A stretch of 64,000 bases of DNA from JAVJQS01 sp040218815 (GTDB taxonomy: Bacteria > Bacteroidota > Bacteroidia > Flavobacteriales_E > Vicingaceae): NCBI GenBank assembly GCA_040218815.1, contig JAVJQS010000009.1, positions 62,001 through 126,000 on the forward strand, written 5' to 3'. This document shows, piece after piece, positions 1-7,822 of the stretch. A program made the position numbers and the translations under genes. The notes under the pieces were generated by a model. The model searched no databases. It was not told the origin of the DNA and saw only the letters and a list, made by a program, of their open reading frames with translations. Every line of letters starts with the position of its first letter. The first letter of the stretch is position 1.

Positions 1-1307
1 ATACTATCACGATTCGCTATAGTTCTATTGAACAAGTTTAGTCTTCTAGAATCAAAAAGCGTGTCAAAGGATAAGGTGACTACTCCACCTTGCTGATATA
101 TTTCTAAGGTTCGACCAACAAAGCGTATACTGTCAATTAACTCATTGGTAGAGTCGGCATCATTATCTGTAGTAATTAAATTGCTGAGAATACCAATACT
201 GTCTCGGTTTTGTAATGTTTGACTAGAGTCAGTTGAAAAGTTACTTTCTAGTGTGTTTAAATCGGCATTTAAATTTGTTATATCAGTTTCGTTAGTAGAA
301 ATTCCAGCTGCAAGCAAAGCTGAGTCTGCAGATAATTTAGCATCAGTAGCTAAGAATTCAATATCAACACCTGTTCCTCTTTCTATTAAAATAGAATCAT
401 TTGCCAAACTTAGGTTTTGGTTGTCAGCAGCACTGCTAATCAAAGTGGCTAAGATAGCAATACTATCCTGATTTTGTAGGGTTTGAGAGGAATCGGTAGA
501 AAAGTTGCCTTTTAGTGTATTTAAATCGCTGTTTAGATTTGTTATATCAGTTTGATTTGTTACAATGTCAGCGGCGTTATTTGCAATATCATCAAGTATA
601 AACTGTATTTCAATTCCATCTCCACCTTCGATTAAGATAGAGTCTCCTGTTGAGTTGAAACTCAAGTTTTGGTCATCAGTTGATGAAGGCAAAAGCGATG
701 TTAAATCTACATCATAGTTGGTGGATGCTTCTGTAATCCTCAATACATTTCCAGGCTCAATGGAAAATGAAGTGATTAATTCATTTGTTTCAGAAAGGTC
801 GCCATCGTTAATGATAGAGTCATTTCTAATTGTTATTCCATTTCCTCCGCTAAGGTTGCTGCTTGCATTACCAGACGTTTTTGCATATAAAGCATAAGGC
901 ACAGAAAGCAGTTGGGTAGTTCCTAAATTCTCAAAGCCACTGCCAGCATCAACTTCAACTCTTAGAAATCGATTCCCGCTACTCCAATCAATTCCTGCAA
1001 AATTTGGAGCAGATCCACCAGTTCTATTGCCTTGGCCTATCCTTAGGTTGAACAACCCAAAATCATTGGTGCTAATAGTGGAATGTTCCTCCTCGTACAA
1101 AACAGTTCCCGATGTGCTTGTTGCGATTATGCTAAATCGCACAGAAATTATTTGATTGGTCAATGCGTCCCCTGCATTGTCTCTTGCAACAGCTTGGTAA
1201 TTTACTCCCTCAGGAGCTTGTGCATGAAGTTGATGGGTAAATAAAAAATTAGCGCAAAATAAAAGGAGAACAGCTGCGTACGATGAAATTCGTTTTATAG
1301 CAAACAT
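1..1307 (-). CDS. Repetitive secreted/surface protein, partial (3' end beyond left edge)
   Basis: The frame is open from the ATG at 1307 down to base 1, giving at least 435 residues; the C-terminus lies outside the window. Residues 1-32 form a signal peptide ending near HAQA. The region after it (PEGVNYQAVARDNAG..., then FGLFNLRIGQG and LLSVPYALYAK) matches, from memory, a common N-terminal domain of Bacteroidota proteins with tail-fibre-like or endosialidase-chaperone-like C-termini. From about residue 205 the protein is made of an 88-residue repeat (264 bp in DNA) containing DITNLN.DLNTL, NFSTDSSQTLQN.DSI and DSILIE.G.G; two units are nearly complete before the edge. Its role is unknown; an extracellular adhesin or fibre is a reasonable guess. 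It is transcribed separately from the radA run, with a 360-base gap upstream. Confidence 0.85.
   Translation of the reverse strand, partial: MFAIKRISSYAAVLLLFCANFLFTHQLHAQAPEGVNYQAVARDNAGDALTNQIISVRFSIIATSTSGTVLYEEEHSTISTNDFGLFNLRIGQGNRTGGSAPNFAGIDWSSGNRFLRVEVDAGSGFENLGTTQLLSVPYALYAKTSGNASSNLSGGNGITIRNDSIINDGDLSETNELITSFSIEPGNVLRITEASTNYDVDLTSLLPSSTDDQNLSFNSTGDSILIEGGDGIEIQFILDDIANNAADIVTNQTDITNLNSDLNTLKGNFSTDSSQTLQNQDSIAILATLISSAADNQNLSLANDSILIERGTGVDIEFLATDAKLSADSALLAAGISTNETDITNLNADLNTLESNFSTDSSQTLQNRDSIGILSNLITTDNDADSTNELIDSIRFVGRTLEIYQQGGVVTLSFDTLFDSRRLNLFNRTIANRDS
166..690 (-). repeat. In-frame tandem repeat, period 264 bp (88 codons)
   Basis: The segment near 194-296 recurs near 458-560 with a shift of exactly 264 bases, as does the segment near 350-430 near 612-695. 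The two units differ at scattered sites but have no frame-breaking indels. They lie inside the partial surface-protein gene, and the array may continue past the left edge. Confidence 0.75.
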
Positions 1308-1646
1308 AGGGTGTAATGTTAAAGATGGTTAACTAGCTCTTTATAATTATAACAATTGTTAAAATCGGTACAGACAAAAATAGAATAAATATTGGTCTAT
1401 TCAAGCTTTTATTCATCTAATATCGAAATGCTTAAGACGGGTTTGTGTCCAATAAGTACAATTGTAATGAAGTGAGTTATTAACAAAAAGCCGTTTGTGA
1501 TTTGAAAATGAATAAGATGCAATCTAAAAGAGAATTTTAATGTGCAATTAGCGAAGTACTGTTGCGCACATGTGAATTCATTTTTTAGTAGAGTTAAAAG
1601 ATTAATGAACTCGGCTAAATAGATAGGTCTATTTAAAGGTTAAAAC
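1308..1646. other. Gene-free stretch between partial surface gene and deacetylase
   Basis: About 340 bases with no plausible coding frame. It must hold the promoter of the surface-protein gene that starts at 1307 on the minus strand. I see no clear TAnnTTTG box at a sensible distance and no RNA gene. Confidence 0.5.
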
Positions 1647-1674
1647 TGATTGAATGATGTAGAACATTCAGTCA
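1643..1674 (-). terminator. Possible intrinsic terminator after the radA-deacetylase run
   Basis: The arms TGATTGAATG (1647-1656) and CATTCAGTCA (1665-1674) pair with one G-T wobble around an 8-nt loop. On the minus strand the hairpin is followed by GTTTTAACC, a short T tract. It includes the stop codon of the deacetylase gene (1668-1670). Confidence 0.4.
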
Positions 1675-2282
1675 ATTACCTTAAACCTCCAAGCCTTTTC
1701 TTTGCCCAATTTTAGCGTTTTTTGCAGTGTAGCAAGCATCCTTTTTTCAGCTTTTAAACTATCATGAAAGGTGACAATGGCGCCAGGTTTTAGTTGTTTA
1801 GCGGTAATTTCCCAACACTGGTCTTCAGTTTTATTGGAATCAAAATCCATGCTAAGCACCGACCACATTACAATCTTAAATTGTTCTTGCAGTTTCTTGA
1901 TTTGTTTCTTTTTTATTCTCCCATAAGGAGGTCGAAATAAATTAGATTGAAATATTTCGGTGCATTGCATTACATTTTCAATGTAATCAGCTGTTTTTGT
2001 TTTCCAGCCGTTTAAGTGAGAGTTGGTGTGGTTGCCTACTTGATGTCCTTCTGCGATTATCCTATCAAAAAGGGTTCTATTTTTTGCTACATTATTACCA
2101 ATACAAAAAAAGGTAGCTTTTGCATTGTAAGTTTTTAGAAGATCCAGCACTTTTTCAGTGATTCCAGGAGTAGGACCATCATCAAAAGTGAGGTATATAT
2201 TTGGTTCGTTGGTTTCAACTTTCCAATGCAATTTAGAGTAAAATTTTTGTAGCGCCTCAGGGGGTGTTGAAATAATACTCAT
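1668..2282 (-). CDS. Polysaccharide deacetylase family protein (NodB homology domain)
   Basis: A 204-residue protein made of one NodB/carbohydrate-esterase-4 domain. The first catalytic motif TFDDGP is near residue 32, the zinc-binding HTNSH is near residue 81, and the substrate-groove motif RPPYGR is near residue 117. The family removes N- or O-acetyl groups from polysaccharides such as chitin-like polymers or peptidoglycan. There is no signal peptide, which is unusual for an enzyme acting on cell wall, although short forms without one are common in Bacteroidota. The ATG overlaps the radA stop codon by one base, so the two are almost certainly cotranscribed. The true substrate cannot be told from sequence. 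Confidence 0.88.
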   Translation of the reverse strand: MSIISTPPEALQKFYSKLHWKVETNEPNIYLTFDDGPTPGITEKVLDLLKTYNAKATFFCIGNNVAKNRTLFDRIIAEGHQVGNHTNSHLNGWKTKTADYIENVMQCTEIFQSNLFRPPYGRIKKKQIKKLQEQFKIVMWSVLSMDFDSNKTEDQCWEITAKQLKPGAIVTFHDSLKAEKRMLATLQKTLKLGKEKAWRFKVID

Positions 2283-3643
2283 TAGCCGAAAAGTTGATTA
2301 AAGACTTCTTCAATTTTACCAACTGCCACCAACTCTATGTTAAAGTCTTTGACATTTATACCTTTCAAATTATATTTTGAAATAAATATTTTTTCAAAAC
2401 CCAGTTTTTGTGCTTCAAGAATACGTTGATCAATTTTATTAACTGGCCTAATTTCTCCAGAAAGGCCTACTTCAGCAGCGAAACAATATTTTGAGTTAAT
2501 TGGGATATCTTCCGCCGAAGATAAAACAGCAGTTACTATTGCCAAATCAATAGCAGGGTCCTCCACTCTTATTCCACCCGCAATGTTTAGAAAAACATCC
2601 TTTGTCCCTAAACGAAAGCCACAACGTTTTTCCAGAACCGCAAGCAACATATTCAAGCGACGCAAATCGAAGCCAGTAGCTGAACGCTGAGGAGTTCCAT
2701 AAGCCGCAGAACTTACCAAGGATTGTATTTCAATTAGCATGGGGCGCATACCTTCCATACTTGAAGCTATACTTGATCCACTCAATTGCTCATCACGGTT
2801 AGAAAGCAAGATCTCAGAAGGGTTTGGAACCTCTCTCAACCCACTGCCTTGCATTTCATAAATACCAATTTCATTAGTGGGACCAAACCTATTTTTTGAA
2901 GAACGCAACAATCGATACATGTGATTTCTATCGCCTTCAAATTGCAGTACCACATCAACCATATGCTCTAATACTTTAGGTCCCGCTATACTTCCTTCTT
3001 TGTTAATGTGACCAATTAAAAAGACTGGAGTATTTGTTTCCTTCGCAAATCGCATCAATTGTCCTGCGCATTCACGGATTTGAGAAATGCTTCCAGCAGA
3101 TGACTCGATTAACGAGGAGTGCAAGGTTTGAATACTATCAATCACAACCACATCTGCTTCATGTTGTCCCAATTGCTGTAGAATATTTTGTACTGAAGTT
3201 TCCGCATACAAATAACACTCTTGATTATCTATACCAATTCTTTCGGCACGCATTTTTATTTGTTGCTCACTTTCTTCACCTGAGATGTAAAGAAATTTAA
3301 TGCCTTGCCATTTTAATGCTAACTGTAGCAATAAGGTTGACTTTCCAATGCCAGGTTCACCGCCAAATAATTGCAATGATCCAGGTACGAGACCACCTCC
3401 GAGCACACGATTCATTTCCGCATCAGGTGTACGATAACGGATTTCCCCTGTATTTTCAATAGCAGAAATAGCTATCGGTTTTGAGCTTATTTTCCTAGAA
3501 GATCCAAGGTGTGTTTTATCTTCTTTTTGAATAATTTCTTCTACATAGGTGTTCCATTCATTGCAAGAAGGACACTTGCCAATCCACTTGCTGGCTTGTG
3601 CACCACAGTTTTGACAGAAGAATGCTTTTTTTATTTTAGCCAA
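2282..3643 (-). CDS. radA: DNA repair protein RadA (Sms)
   Basis: A 453-residue RecA-like ATPase that promotes branch migration of recombination intermediates. A four-cysteine zinc ribbon is at residues 10-27 (C10, C13, C24, C27). The Walker A motif GEPGIGKS is around residues 95-102, Walker B VVVIDS at 165-170, and the RadA-specific KNRFG at 250-254. The C-terminal third is the Lon-like domain, apparently without protease activity, as is usual for RadA. The length is typical. The best start is a TTG at 3643, because the zinc ribbon follows at once and no ATG precedes it. It sits in a minus-strand run with the deacetylase (1-base overlap) and a TPR protein 15 bases upstream. Confidence 0.96.
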   Translation of the reverse strand: MAKIKKAFFCQNCGAQASKWIGKCPSCNEWNTYVEEIIQKEDKTHLGSSRKISSKPIAISAIENTGEIRYRTPDAEMNRVLGGGLVPGSLQLFGGEPGIGKSTLLLQLALKWQGIKFLYISGEESEQQIKMRAERIGIDNQECYLYAETSVQNILQQLGQHEADVVVIDSIQTLHSSLIESSAGSISQIRECAGQLMRFAKETNTPVFLIGHINKEGSIAGPKVLEHMVDVVLQFEGDRNHMYRLLRSSKNRFGPTNEIGIYEMQGSGLREVPNPSEILLSNRDEQLSGSSIASSMEGMRPMLIEIQSLVSSAAYGTPQRSATGFDLRRLNMLLAVLEKRCGFRLGTKDVFLNIAGGIRVEDPAIDLAIVTAVLSSAEDIPINSKYCFAAEVGLSGEIRPVNKIDQRILEAQKLGFEKIFISKYNLKGINVKDFNIELVAVGKIEEVFNQLFG

Positions 3644-3658
3644 GGGGATTGTTTTGCT

Positions 3659-4519
3659 CTAAAATACAATTTCTATATCACGTTTGCGTGGTTTAGCATC
3701 TGTGCCACAAAAGTCGCTTAGGTTCTTGGTGGCCAAGTCATAGTTTAAGTTAGACGCCTTAATCCAGTCAGCACAGGCATTTTTCTTATTGCCAAGTTCA
3801 TATTCTGCTTCCCCCCGGTAATAGAAAGCACGTGCTAGGTTTTCATCTCGCTGTTCAATTACTATAGTAAAGTCTTTAATGGCTTCTTCATATTTTTCTA
3901 GGCCTAAATTGCTCAAGGCAATATTTATTCTGCCATTTTCCAACTCTGGTTCCTTATCTAAAGCGGTTCGAAAATCTTCCATACCAGCCTCGTAGTTTGA
4001 TAGTTCAGCTTTTGCTGCCCCACGATTGTAATACGCTTCTGCATAGTCGGGTTTTAATTCAATTGCTTTGCTATAGGCGTCAATAGCAGCATTGTAGCGC
4101 GATAGTTCTGCATTAGAGTAACCCAAATAGTAATAAACATCAGGAAAATCAGGACGTTGTTTTATAGATTCATCAAAGTCGCGAATAGCCTTTTTATATT
4201 CCTCCATAAATACATAGGCAGCTCCTCGGTTGAAATATAGTTCCGCATCATTTTCATTAATTTTTTCTGCCTTATCATACCAATCCACTGCTTGAGAAAA
4301 TAACTCTAATTTATGTTTGCTATCAGCAACACCCATTGTCAGCTCGTAATTTTCAGGTTCAAACTCTAATCCTTTTTCATAGGCCTTCATTGCCTTTACA
4401 AACTGCTCCGCTTCATAAAATTGCTTTCCCTTTTCAAGGTAAGCTGAGGCTGAGTCCTGAGCAATGGAAGAGCTTAGTGCGAAAATAGAAACGAAGATTA
4501 GTAGCAGTATTTTTTTCAT
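3659..4519 (-). CDS. Exported tetratricopeptide repeat protein
   Basis: A 286-residue protein starting MKKILLLIFVSIFALSSSIA, a clear signal peptide, so the ATG at 4519 is chosen; a longer frame to 4570 would overlap rfaE2 and spoil the signal. The rest is a chain of about six TPR motifs (for example AYYNRGAAKAELSNYEAG and DVYYYLGYSNAELSRYNAA) that form a superhelical protein-binding scaffold in the periplasm. The end, CADWIKASNLNYDLATKNLSD, is the capping unit seen in many Bacteroidota TPR proteins. No enzymatic domain is seen. It lies between rfaE2 and radA; the partner is unknown. Confidence 0.85.
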   Translation of the reverse strand: MKKILLLIFVSIFALSSSIAQDSASAYLEKGKQFYEAEQFVKAMKAYEKGLEFEPENYELTMGVADSKHKLELFSQAVDWYDKAEKINENDAELYFNRGAAYVFMEEYKKAIRDFDESIKQRPDFPDVYYYLGYSNAELSRYNAAIDAYSKAIELKPDYAEAYYNRGAAKAELSNYEAGMEDFRTALDKEPELENGRINIALSNLGLEKYEEAIKDFTIVIEQRDENLARAFYYRGEAEYELGNKKNACADWIKASNLNYDLATKNLSDFCGTDAKPRKRDIEIVF

Positions 4520-4523
4520 GAAC

Positions 4524-5018
4524 TTAGTTTTTTCTAGCTTTCTCAACGATATTTGAGGTAGAAAAGCCATCCAAAAAATCGATTGTTTTAACTTTTCCTC
4601 CGCGCTTCAATACGACTTCATGACCTACAATGTTTTCAATAGTATAGTCGCTTCCTTTCACTAGCACATGAGGCTCTATTAACTCTATGAGACTCAATGG
4701 AGTGGCTTCATCAAAAAGCACTACCAAAGATACAAAATGCAAAGCGGCCATTATAATTGACCGACTTTTCTCGTCTTGAATTGGTCTATTTTCTCCTTTT
4801 CCAAGCCCTCTTACAGAACCATCTGTATTTATTCCAACAATGAGTTTAGTTCCTAAATCTGAGGCTTTTGCTAAATAGTCTATATGTCCTTGGTGCAATA
4901 AGTCAAAACATCCGTTCGTGAACACTACTTTTTCATCTTTGAGCTTCCAACGATTCAGAATCCATTGTAATTGCTCTCGATCGACAATTTTATTACTTAC
5001 TGTTTGTAGTGCTTTCAA
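4524..5018 (-). CDS. rfaE2: D-glycero-beta-D-manno-heptose 1-phosphate adenylyltransferase (RfaE2)
   Basis: A 164-residue nucleotidyltransferase with the motif FTNGCFDLLHQGHIDYL near residues 34-50; the HxGH-like HQGH binds the nucleotide. GENRPIQDEKSRSIIMAAL is typical of the adenylyltransferase half of HldE/RfaE. It transfers AMP to heptose-1-phosphate to give ADP-heptose for lipopolysaccharide core assembly. Here it is a separate protein, as is usual in Bacteroidota, and no kinase half (RfaE1) is in the window. The start is a TTG at 5018. The gene overlaps the upstream membrane-protein gene by 26 bases, so the two are probably translationally coupled. Confidence 0.93.
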   Translation of the reverse strand: MKALQTVSNKIVDREQLQWILNRWKLKDEKVVFTNGCFDLLHQGHIDYLAKASDLGTKLIVGINTDGSVRGLGKGENRPIQDEKSRSIIMAALHFVSLVVLFDEATPLSLIELIEPHVLVKGSDYTIENIVGHEVVLKRGGKVKTIDFLDGFSTSNIVEKARKN

Positions 5019-6003
5019 TTTTGTTGTTTCTATTAATGTAACGTAATGCCGGAATACTTAAAACGCCAACTACAATCACCATAAGTGTTTGAGATGACCA
5101 TAAAATCCAACCTAAGGCCAAAGACGATGTTTTTGATACACCATAAAGCATCAAAGTTTCCATAATAGCAATAGGAAAAACTCCCAAGCCGCCTTGTACA
5201 AAAACAATGGCTAAACTACCGGTAACAAAAGATGCCAATACAGCTGAAAAGGGTACAGATGCGGTTTCTTCAATGCTGAAAAAACAGACATAAAACATGC
5301 CAACATACATGATCCATATAAATGCAGTATGCATAAGGAAGTAACCCTTTTTTTCCATTTTAATAATGGATTGTACGCCTTCTAAAATACCCTTCAATAG
5401 TTCTCTAATTTTTGCGAAGAAGGGATTGTTTGATTTAGATAGCATAAAAAAGAAGAAAATTGATCCTCCTACTAAAGTTGCTGTCATTAGAATTAGTAAG
5501 TTTTGAGTCGAAAATTTACCAGAACCCTCTTCTAAAAATTCCATTAACATGTCTCGAAGCATATCAAATTCCATTAGAACAATGGATGTCATAATCACTG
5601 CCAGAATTATTAAATCAGCCACCCTTTCAGCCACAATAGTTCCGAAAAGTTTATTAAAAGGTATTCCCTCATATTTGGCCAATAAACCAGGTCGAGTGAC
5701 TTCACCTAACCGTGGTAAAGCTAAATTGGCTGCATATCCAACCATAACAGTTAAGAAACTATTGATAAAACGAGGCGTTTTTCCAAGTGGCTGGATGGTA
5801 TATTTCCAGCGAATGGCACGGCTAACATGACTTAATATGCCAAAAAACATTGAAAGTAAGATCCAAAAGATATTTGATTTTCGAAAAGCCTCATACAGTT
5901 CCGCTTTTTCTTGAGAGCTAAGGTCCTTAAAGACAAACCATATCAGAAATACTCCGAAGGCAAGAGGTATGGCAACTTTAAGAAATGAAAAAACCGATTT
6001 CAA
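4993..6003 (-). CDS. Lysylphosphatidylglycerol-synthase-type transmembrane (UPF0104) flippase-like protein
   Basis: A 336-residue integral membrane protein with roughly eight hydrophobic segments, starting MKSVFSFLKVAIPLAFGVFLIW. Conserved family features include SHVSRAIRWKY near residue 60, NLALPRLGEVTRPGLLAKYEGIPF near 94-117 (the R-GE-R stretch typical of the family) and QGGLGVFP near 272. The family is the flippase-like half of MprF, without the tRNA-dependent synthase domain, so lysyl transfer is not expected. The start is a TTG at 6003; an in-frame TAG lies two codons upstream, which fixes the start region. It follows panC by 24 bases and overlaps rfaE2, forming one run. Confidence 0.85.
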   Translation of the reverse strand: MKSVFSFLKVAIPLAFGVFLIWFVFKDLSSQEKAELYEAFRKSNIFWILLSMFFGILSHVSRAIRWKYTIQPLGKTPRFINSFLTVMVGYAANLALPRLGEVTRPGLLAKYEGIPFNKLFGTIVAERVADLIILAVIMTSIVLMEFDMLRDMLMEFLEEGSGKFSTQNLLILMTATLVGGSIFFFFMLSKSNNPFFAKIRELLKGILEGVQSIIKMEKKGYFLMHTAFIWIMYVGMFYVCFFSIEETASVPFSAVLASFVTGSLAIVFVQGGLGVFPIAIMETLMLYGVSKTSSLALGWILWSSQTLMVIVVGVLSIPALRYINRNNKIESTTNSK

Positions 6004-6026
6004 CAGCTAATATTTTGAAAGCGAAT

Positions 6027-6866
6027 TTAGGGATTTAATGATAAATTATCGATTAGCCTTACTGTTGAAAGATAGGCAGCAACAAAAGCACGAGGATTAC
6101 TAGAATCTGCCCATTTTATTATAGGCTTCATGGTTAACTCATCTGCAATAATAAAATATTCAGGATCAAATTCTTCTTCAAGCATTTTGAAACATTTTGC
6201 TGCTAATTCTTCAGGCTGATAATTTGACTGATTATTTTTACAAAATTGCAAGGTTTGATAAATTTTTGATGCCGTTTTAAATTCAGCCTCTGCTAACAAA
6301 AAATTCCTAGAACTCATGGCTAGGCCATTATCAAAACGAACAGTTTCACAACCGACAACTTCGGTATCAAACTGTTTTTCTTTTGTCAACCACCTTACAA
6401 TAGCAAGCTGCTGATAATCCTTTTCTCCAAAATAGGCTTTGGTCGGTTGTAAAATTTCAAAAAAGCGATTAATTACAGCAGCTACCCCTTCAAAATGTTT
6501 TGGTCGGTATTCGGCTTCCATTCCTTTGCCAATAGAGCCAAAATCAAAATTTAAATTGGGCTGACTAGGATAAATATCTTCCTTTTTCGGAGTATAAAGT
6601 ATGTCGCAATTTGCTTGTTTAAGTAAGTCGATGTCTTCTTCAAGTCGGTTTGGATATTCATCTAAATCTACTTTTCGATTAAACTGTAGAGGATTTACGA
6701 AAATGGAACAAACTACCAGGTCATTTTCCTTCTTTGCTTGTTCTATTAGAGCAATATGACCTTCATGTAAAGCGCCCATTGTAGCCACAAAACCTATTGT
6801 TAATCCTCGGCTTCGAGCAACATTTAAGTAGTTCTTTTGTTCGTCGATTCTTGAAAAATGCTTCAT
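6027..6866 (-). CDS. panC: Pantothenate synthetase
   Basis: A 279-residue enzyme that condenses pantoate with beta-alanine using ATP, in the coenzyme A pathway. The HxGH motif occurs in TMGALHEGHIALIEQAKK (residues 29-46), followed by SIFVNPLQFN, FGEKDYQQLAIV and the KMSKS-like MSSRNFLL near residue 190. The length is normal. It heads the minus-strand run and is divergent from the glycogen-synthase-like gene at 7006. In many Bacteroidota panD (aspartate decarboxylase) follows panC directly; here the next gene begins 24 bases on and is not panD. Confidence 0.96.
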   Translation of the reverse strand: MKHFSRIDEQKNYLNVARSRGLTIGFVATMGALHEGHIALIEQAKKENDLVVCSIFVNPLQFNRKVDLDEYPNRLEEDIDLLKQANCDILYTPKKEDIYPSQPNLNFDFGSIGKGMEAEYRPKHFEGVAAVINRFFEILQPTKAYFGEKDYQQLAIVRWLTKEKQFDTEVVGCETVRFDNGLAMSSRNFLLAEAEFKTASKIYQTLQFCKNNQSNYQPEELAAKCFKMLEEEFDPEYFIIADELTMKPIIKWADSSNPRAFVAAYLSTVRLIDNLSLNP

Positions 6867-6946
6867 TCTTTATTAAAAAATGTGCTCAAAAGTAGGCTTT
6901 GTAGGTGAATTACGTTCATTAAATAGTAGTTGAATTGTTGCTGGAC

Positions 6947-6978
6947 TTGCTCGTTTCCTCATTTTTTACGTAATTTTG
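6947..6978 (+). promoter_or_regulatory. Bacteroidota-type promoter before the 7006 gene
   Basis: TAATTTTG at 6971-6978 is a perfect TAnnTTTG -7 box. A TTG at 6947-6949 lies 21 bases upstream and fits the -33 element. The start codon is 27 bases after the -7 box, giving a leader of about 20 nt. Confidence 0.5.
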
Positions 6979-7005
6979 TAGAGCGTATTAATTAACCTCC
7001 CTTTT

Positions 7006-7818
7006 ATGAGTAAGAAAAGAATCCTCTACATTTCTCAAGAAATATCTCCTTATCTTCCAGAATCGCACATCGCCAACATCGGCAGAAATCTACCACAAAA
7101 CATTCAAGAAAAAGGCAAAGAAATTAGAACTTTCATGCCCAAGTTTGGTTGTATAAATGAACGTAGAAATCAACTGCATGAAGTGATACGTTTATCTGGT
7201 ATGAACCTAATAATTGATGACAACGATCATCCATTAATTATTAAAGTAGCTTCAATTCAACCTGCAAGAATGCAGGTTTACTTTATTGATAATGAAGACT
7301 TTTTCCAACGCAAGGCAATTTTAAAAGACGAAGAGGGGAACTTCTTTAGTGATAATGATGAACGCGCTATATTTTTTTGCAGAGGAGTGCTAGAAACAGT
7401 TAAAAAATTAGGTTGGGCTCCAGACTTGATCCACTGCCACGGTTGGATGACAAGTTTGATTCCACTTTACTTAAAAACTTCTTATAAAAACGAACCATTA
7501 TTTGAAAAGTCTAAAGTGGTAACATCAGTATATAATGATTGTTTTGAAGGAAGTTTAGATAAAAACTTTGCTAAAAAAGCAATGATGGATGGTGTTTCGA
7601 AAGAAGACATTGACAAGTTCATAGACCCTACTCACGAAAACTTATGTTCAGCAGCAGCTTCATGGTCCGACGGAGTAATAGTTGGAGCAGAAGAGGCATC
7701 AGGCTTAGTTGAAAATTTAAATGTTCCCACGCTAGAATACCAAGGAGAAGATTATATTGATGAGTTCAACAATTTTTACGATGAAGTTCTGTTACAAGAA
7801 GAAGTATTGGCCGAGTAA
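7006..7818 (+). CDS. Glycogen/starch synthase N-terminal-domain protein (GT5-like, catalytic half only)
   Basis: A 270-residue protein resembling the N-terminal Rossmann domain of GT5 glycogen synthases: KRILYISQEISPYLPESHIANIGRNLPQ at the start, FMPKFGCINERRNQLHEVIRLSG, and WAPDLIHCHGWMTSLIPLYLK near residues 140-160. The ADP-glucose-binding KxGG loop at the N-terminus is not obvious (the text reads SPYLPESHIA), and the C-terminal GT-B domain is absent. Full glycogen synthases have about 480 residues. This short form next to panC and DUF4270 is, from memory, widely conserved in Bacteroidota, so it probably has its own role rather than being a broken glgA. Its enzymatic activity is doubtful. 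Confidence 0.75.
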   Translation: MSKKRILYISQEISPYLPESHIANIGRNLPQNIQEKGKEIRTFMPKFGCINERRNQLHEVIRLSGMNLIIDDNDHPLIIKVASIQPARMQVYFIDNEDFFQRKAILKDEEGNFFSDNDERAIFFCRGVLETVKKLGWAPDLIHCHGWMTSLIPLYLKTSYKNEPLFEKSKVVTSVYNDCFEGSLDKNFAKKAMMDGVSKEDIDKFIDPTHENLCSAAASWSDGVIVGAEEASGLVENLNVPTLEYQGEDYIDEFNNFYDEVLLQEEVLAE

Positions 7819-7822
7819 ATTT

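Noticed and set aside
253..471. A 72-codon plus-strand frame at the left edge
   Set aside because: It is antisense to the repeat region of the partial surface protein, which has a signal peptide and recognisable domain text.
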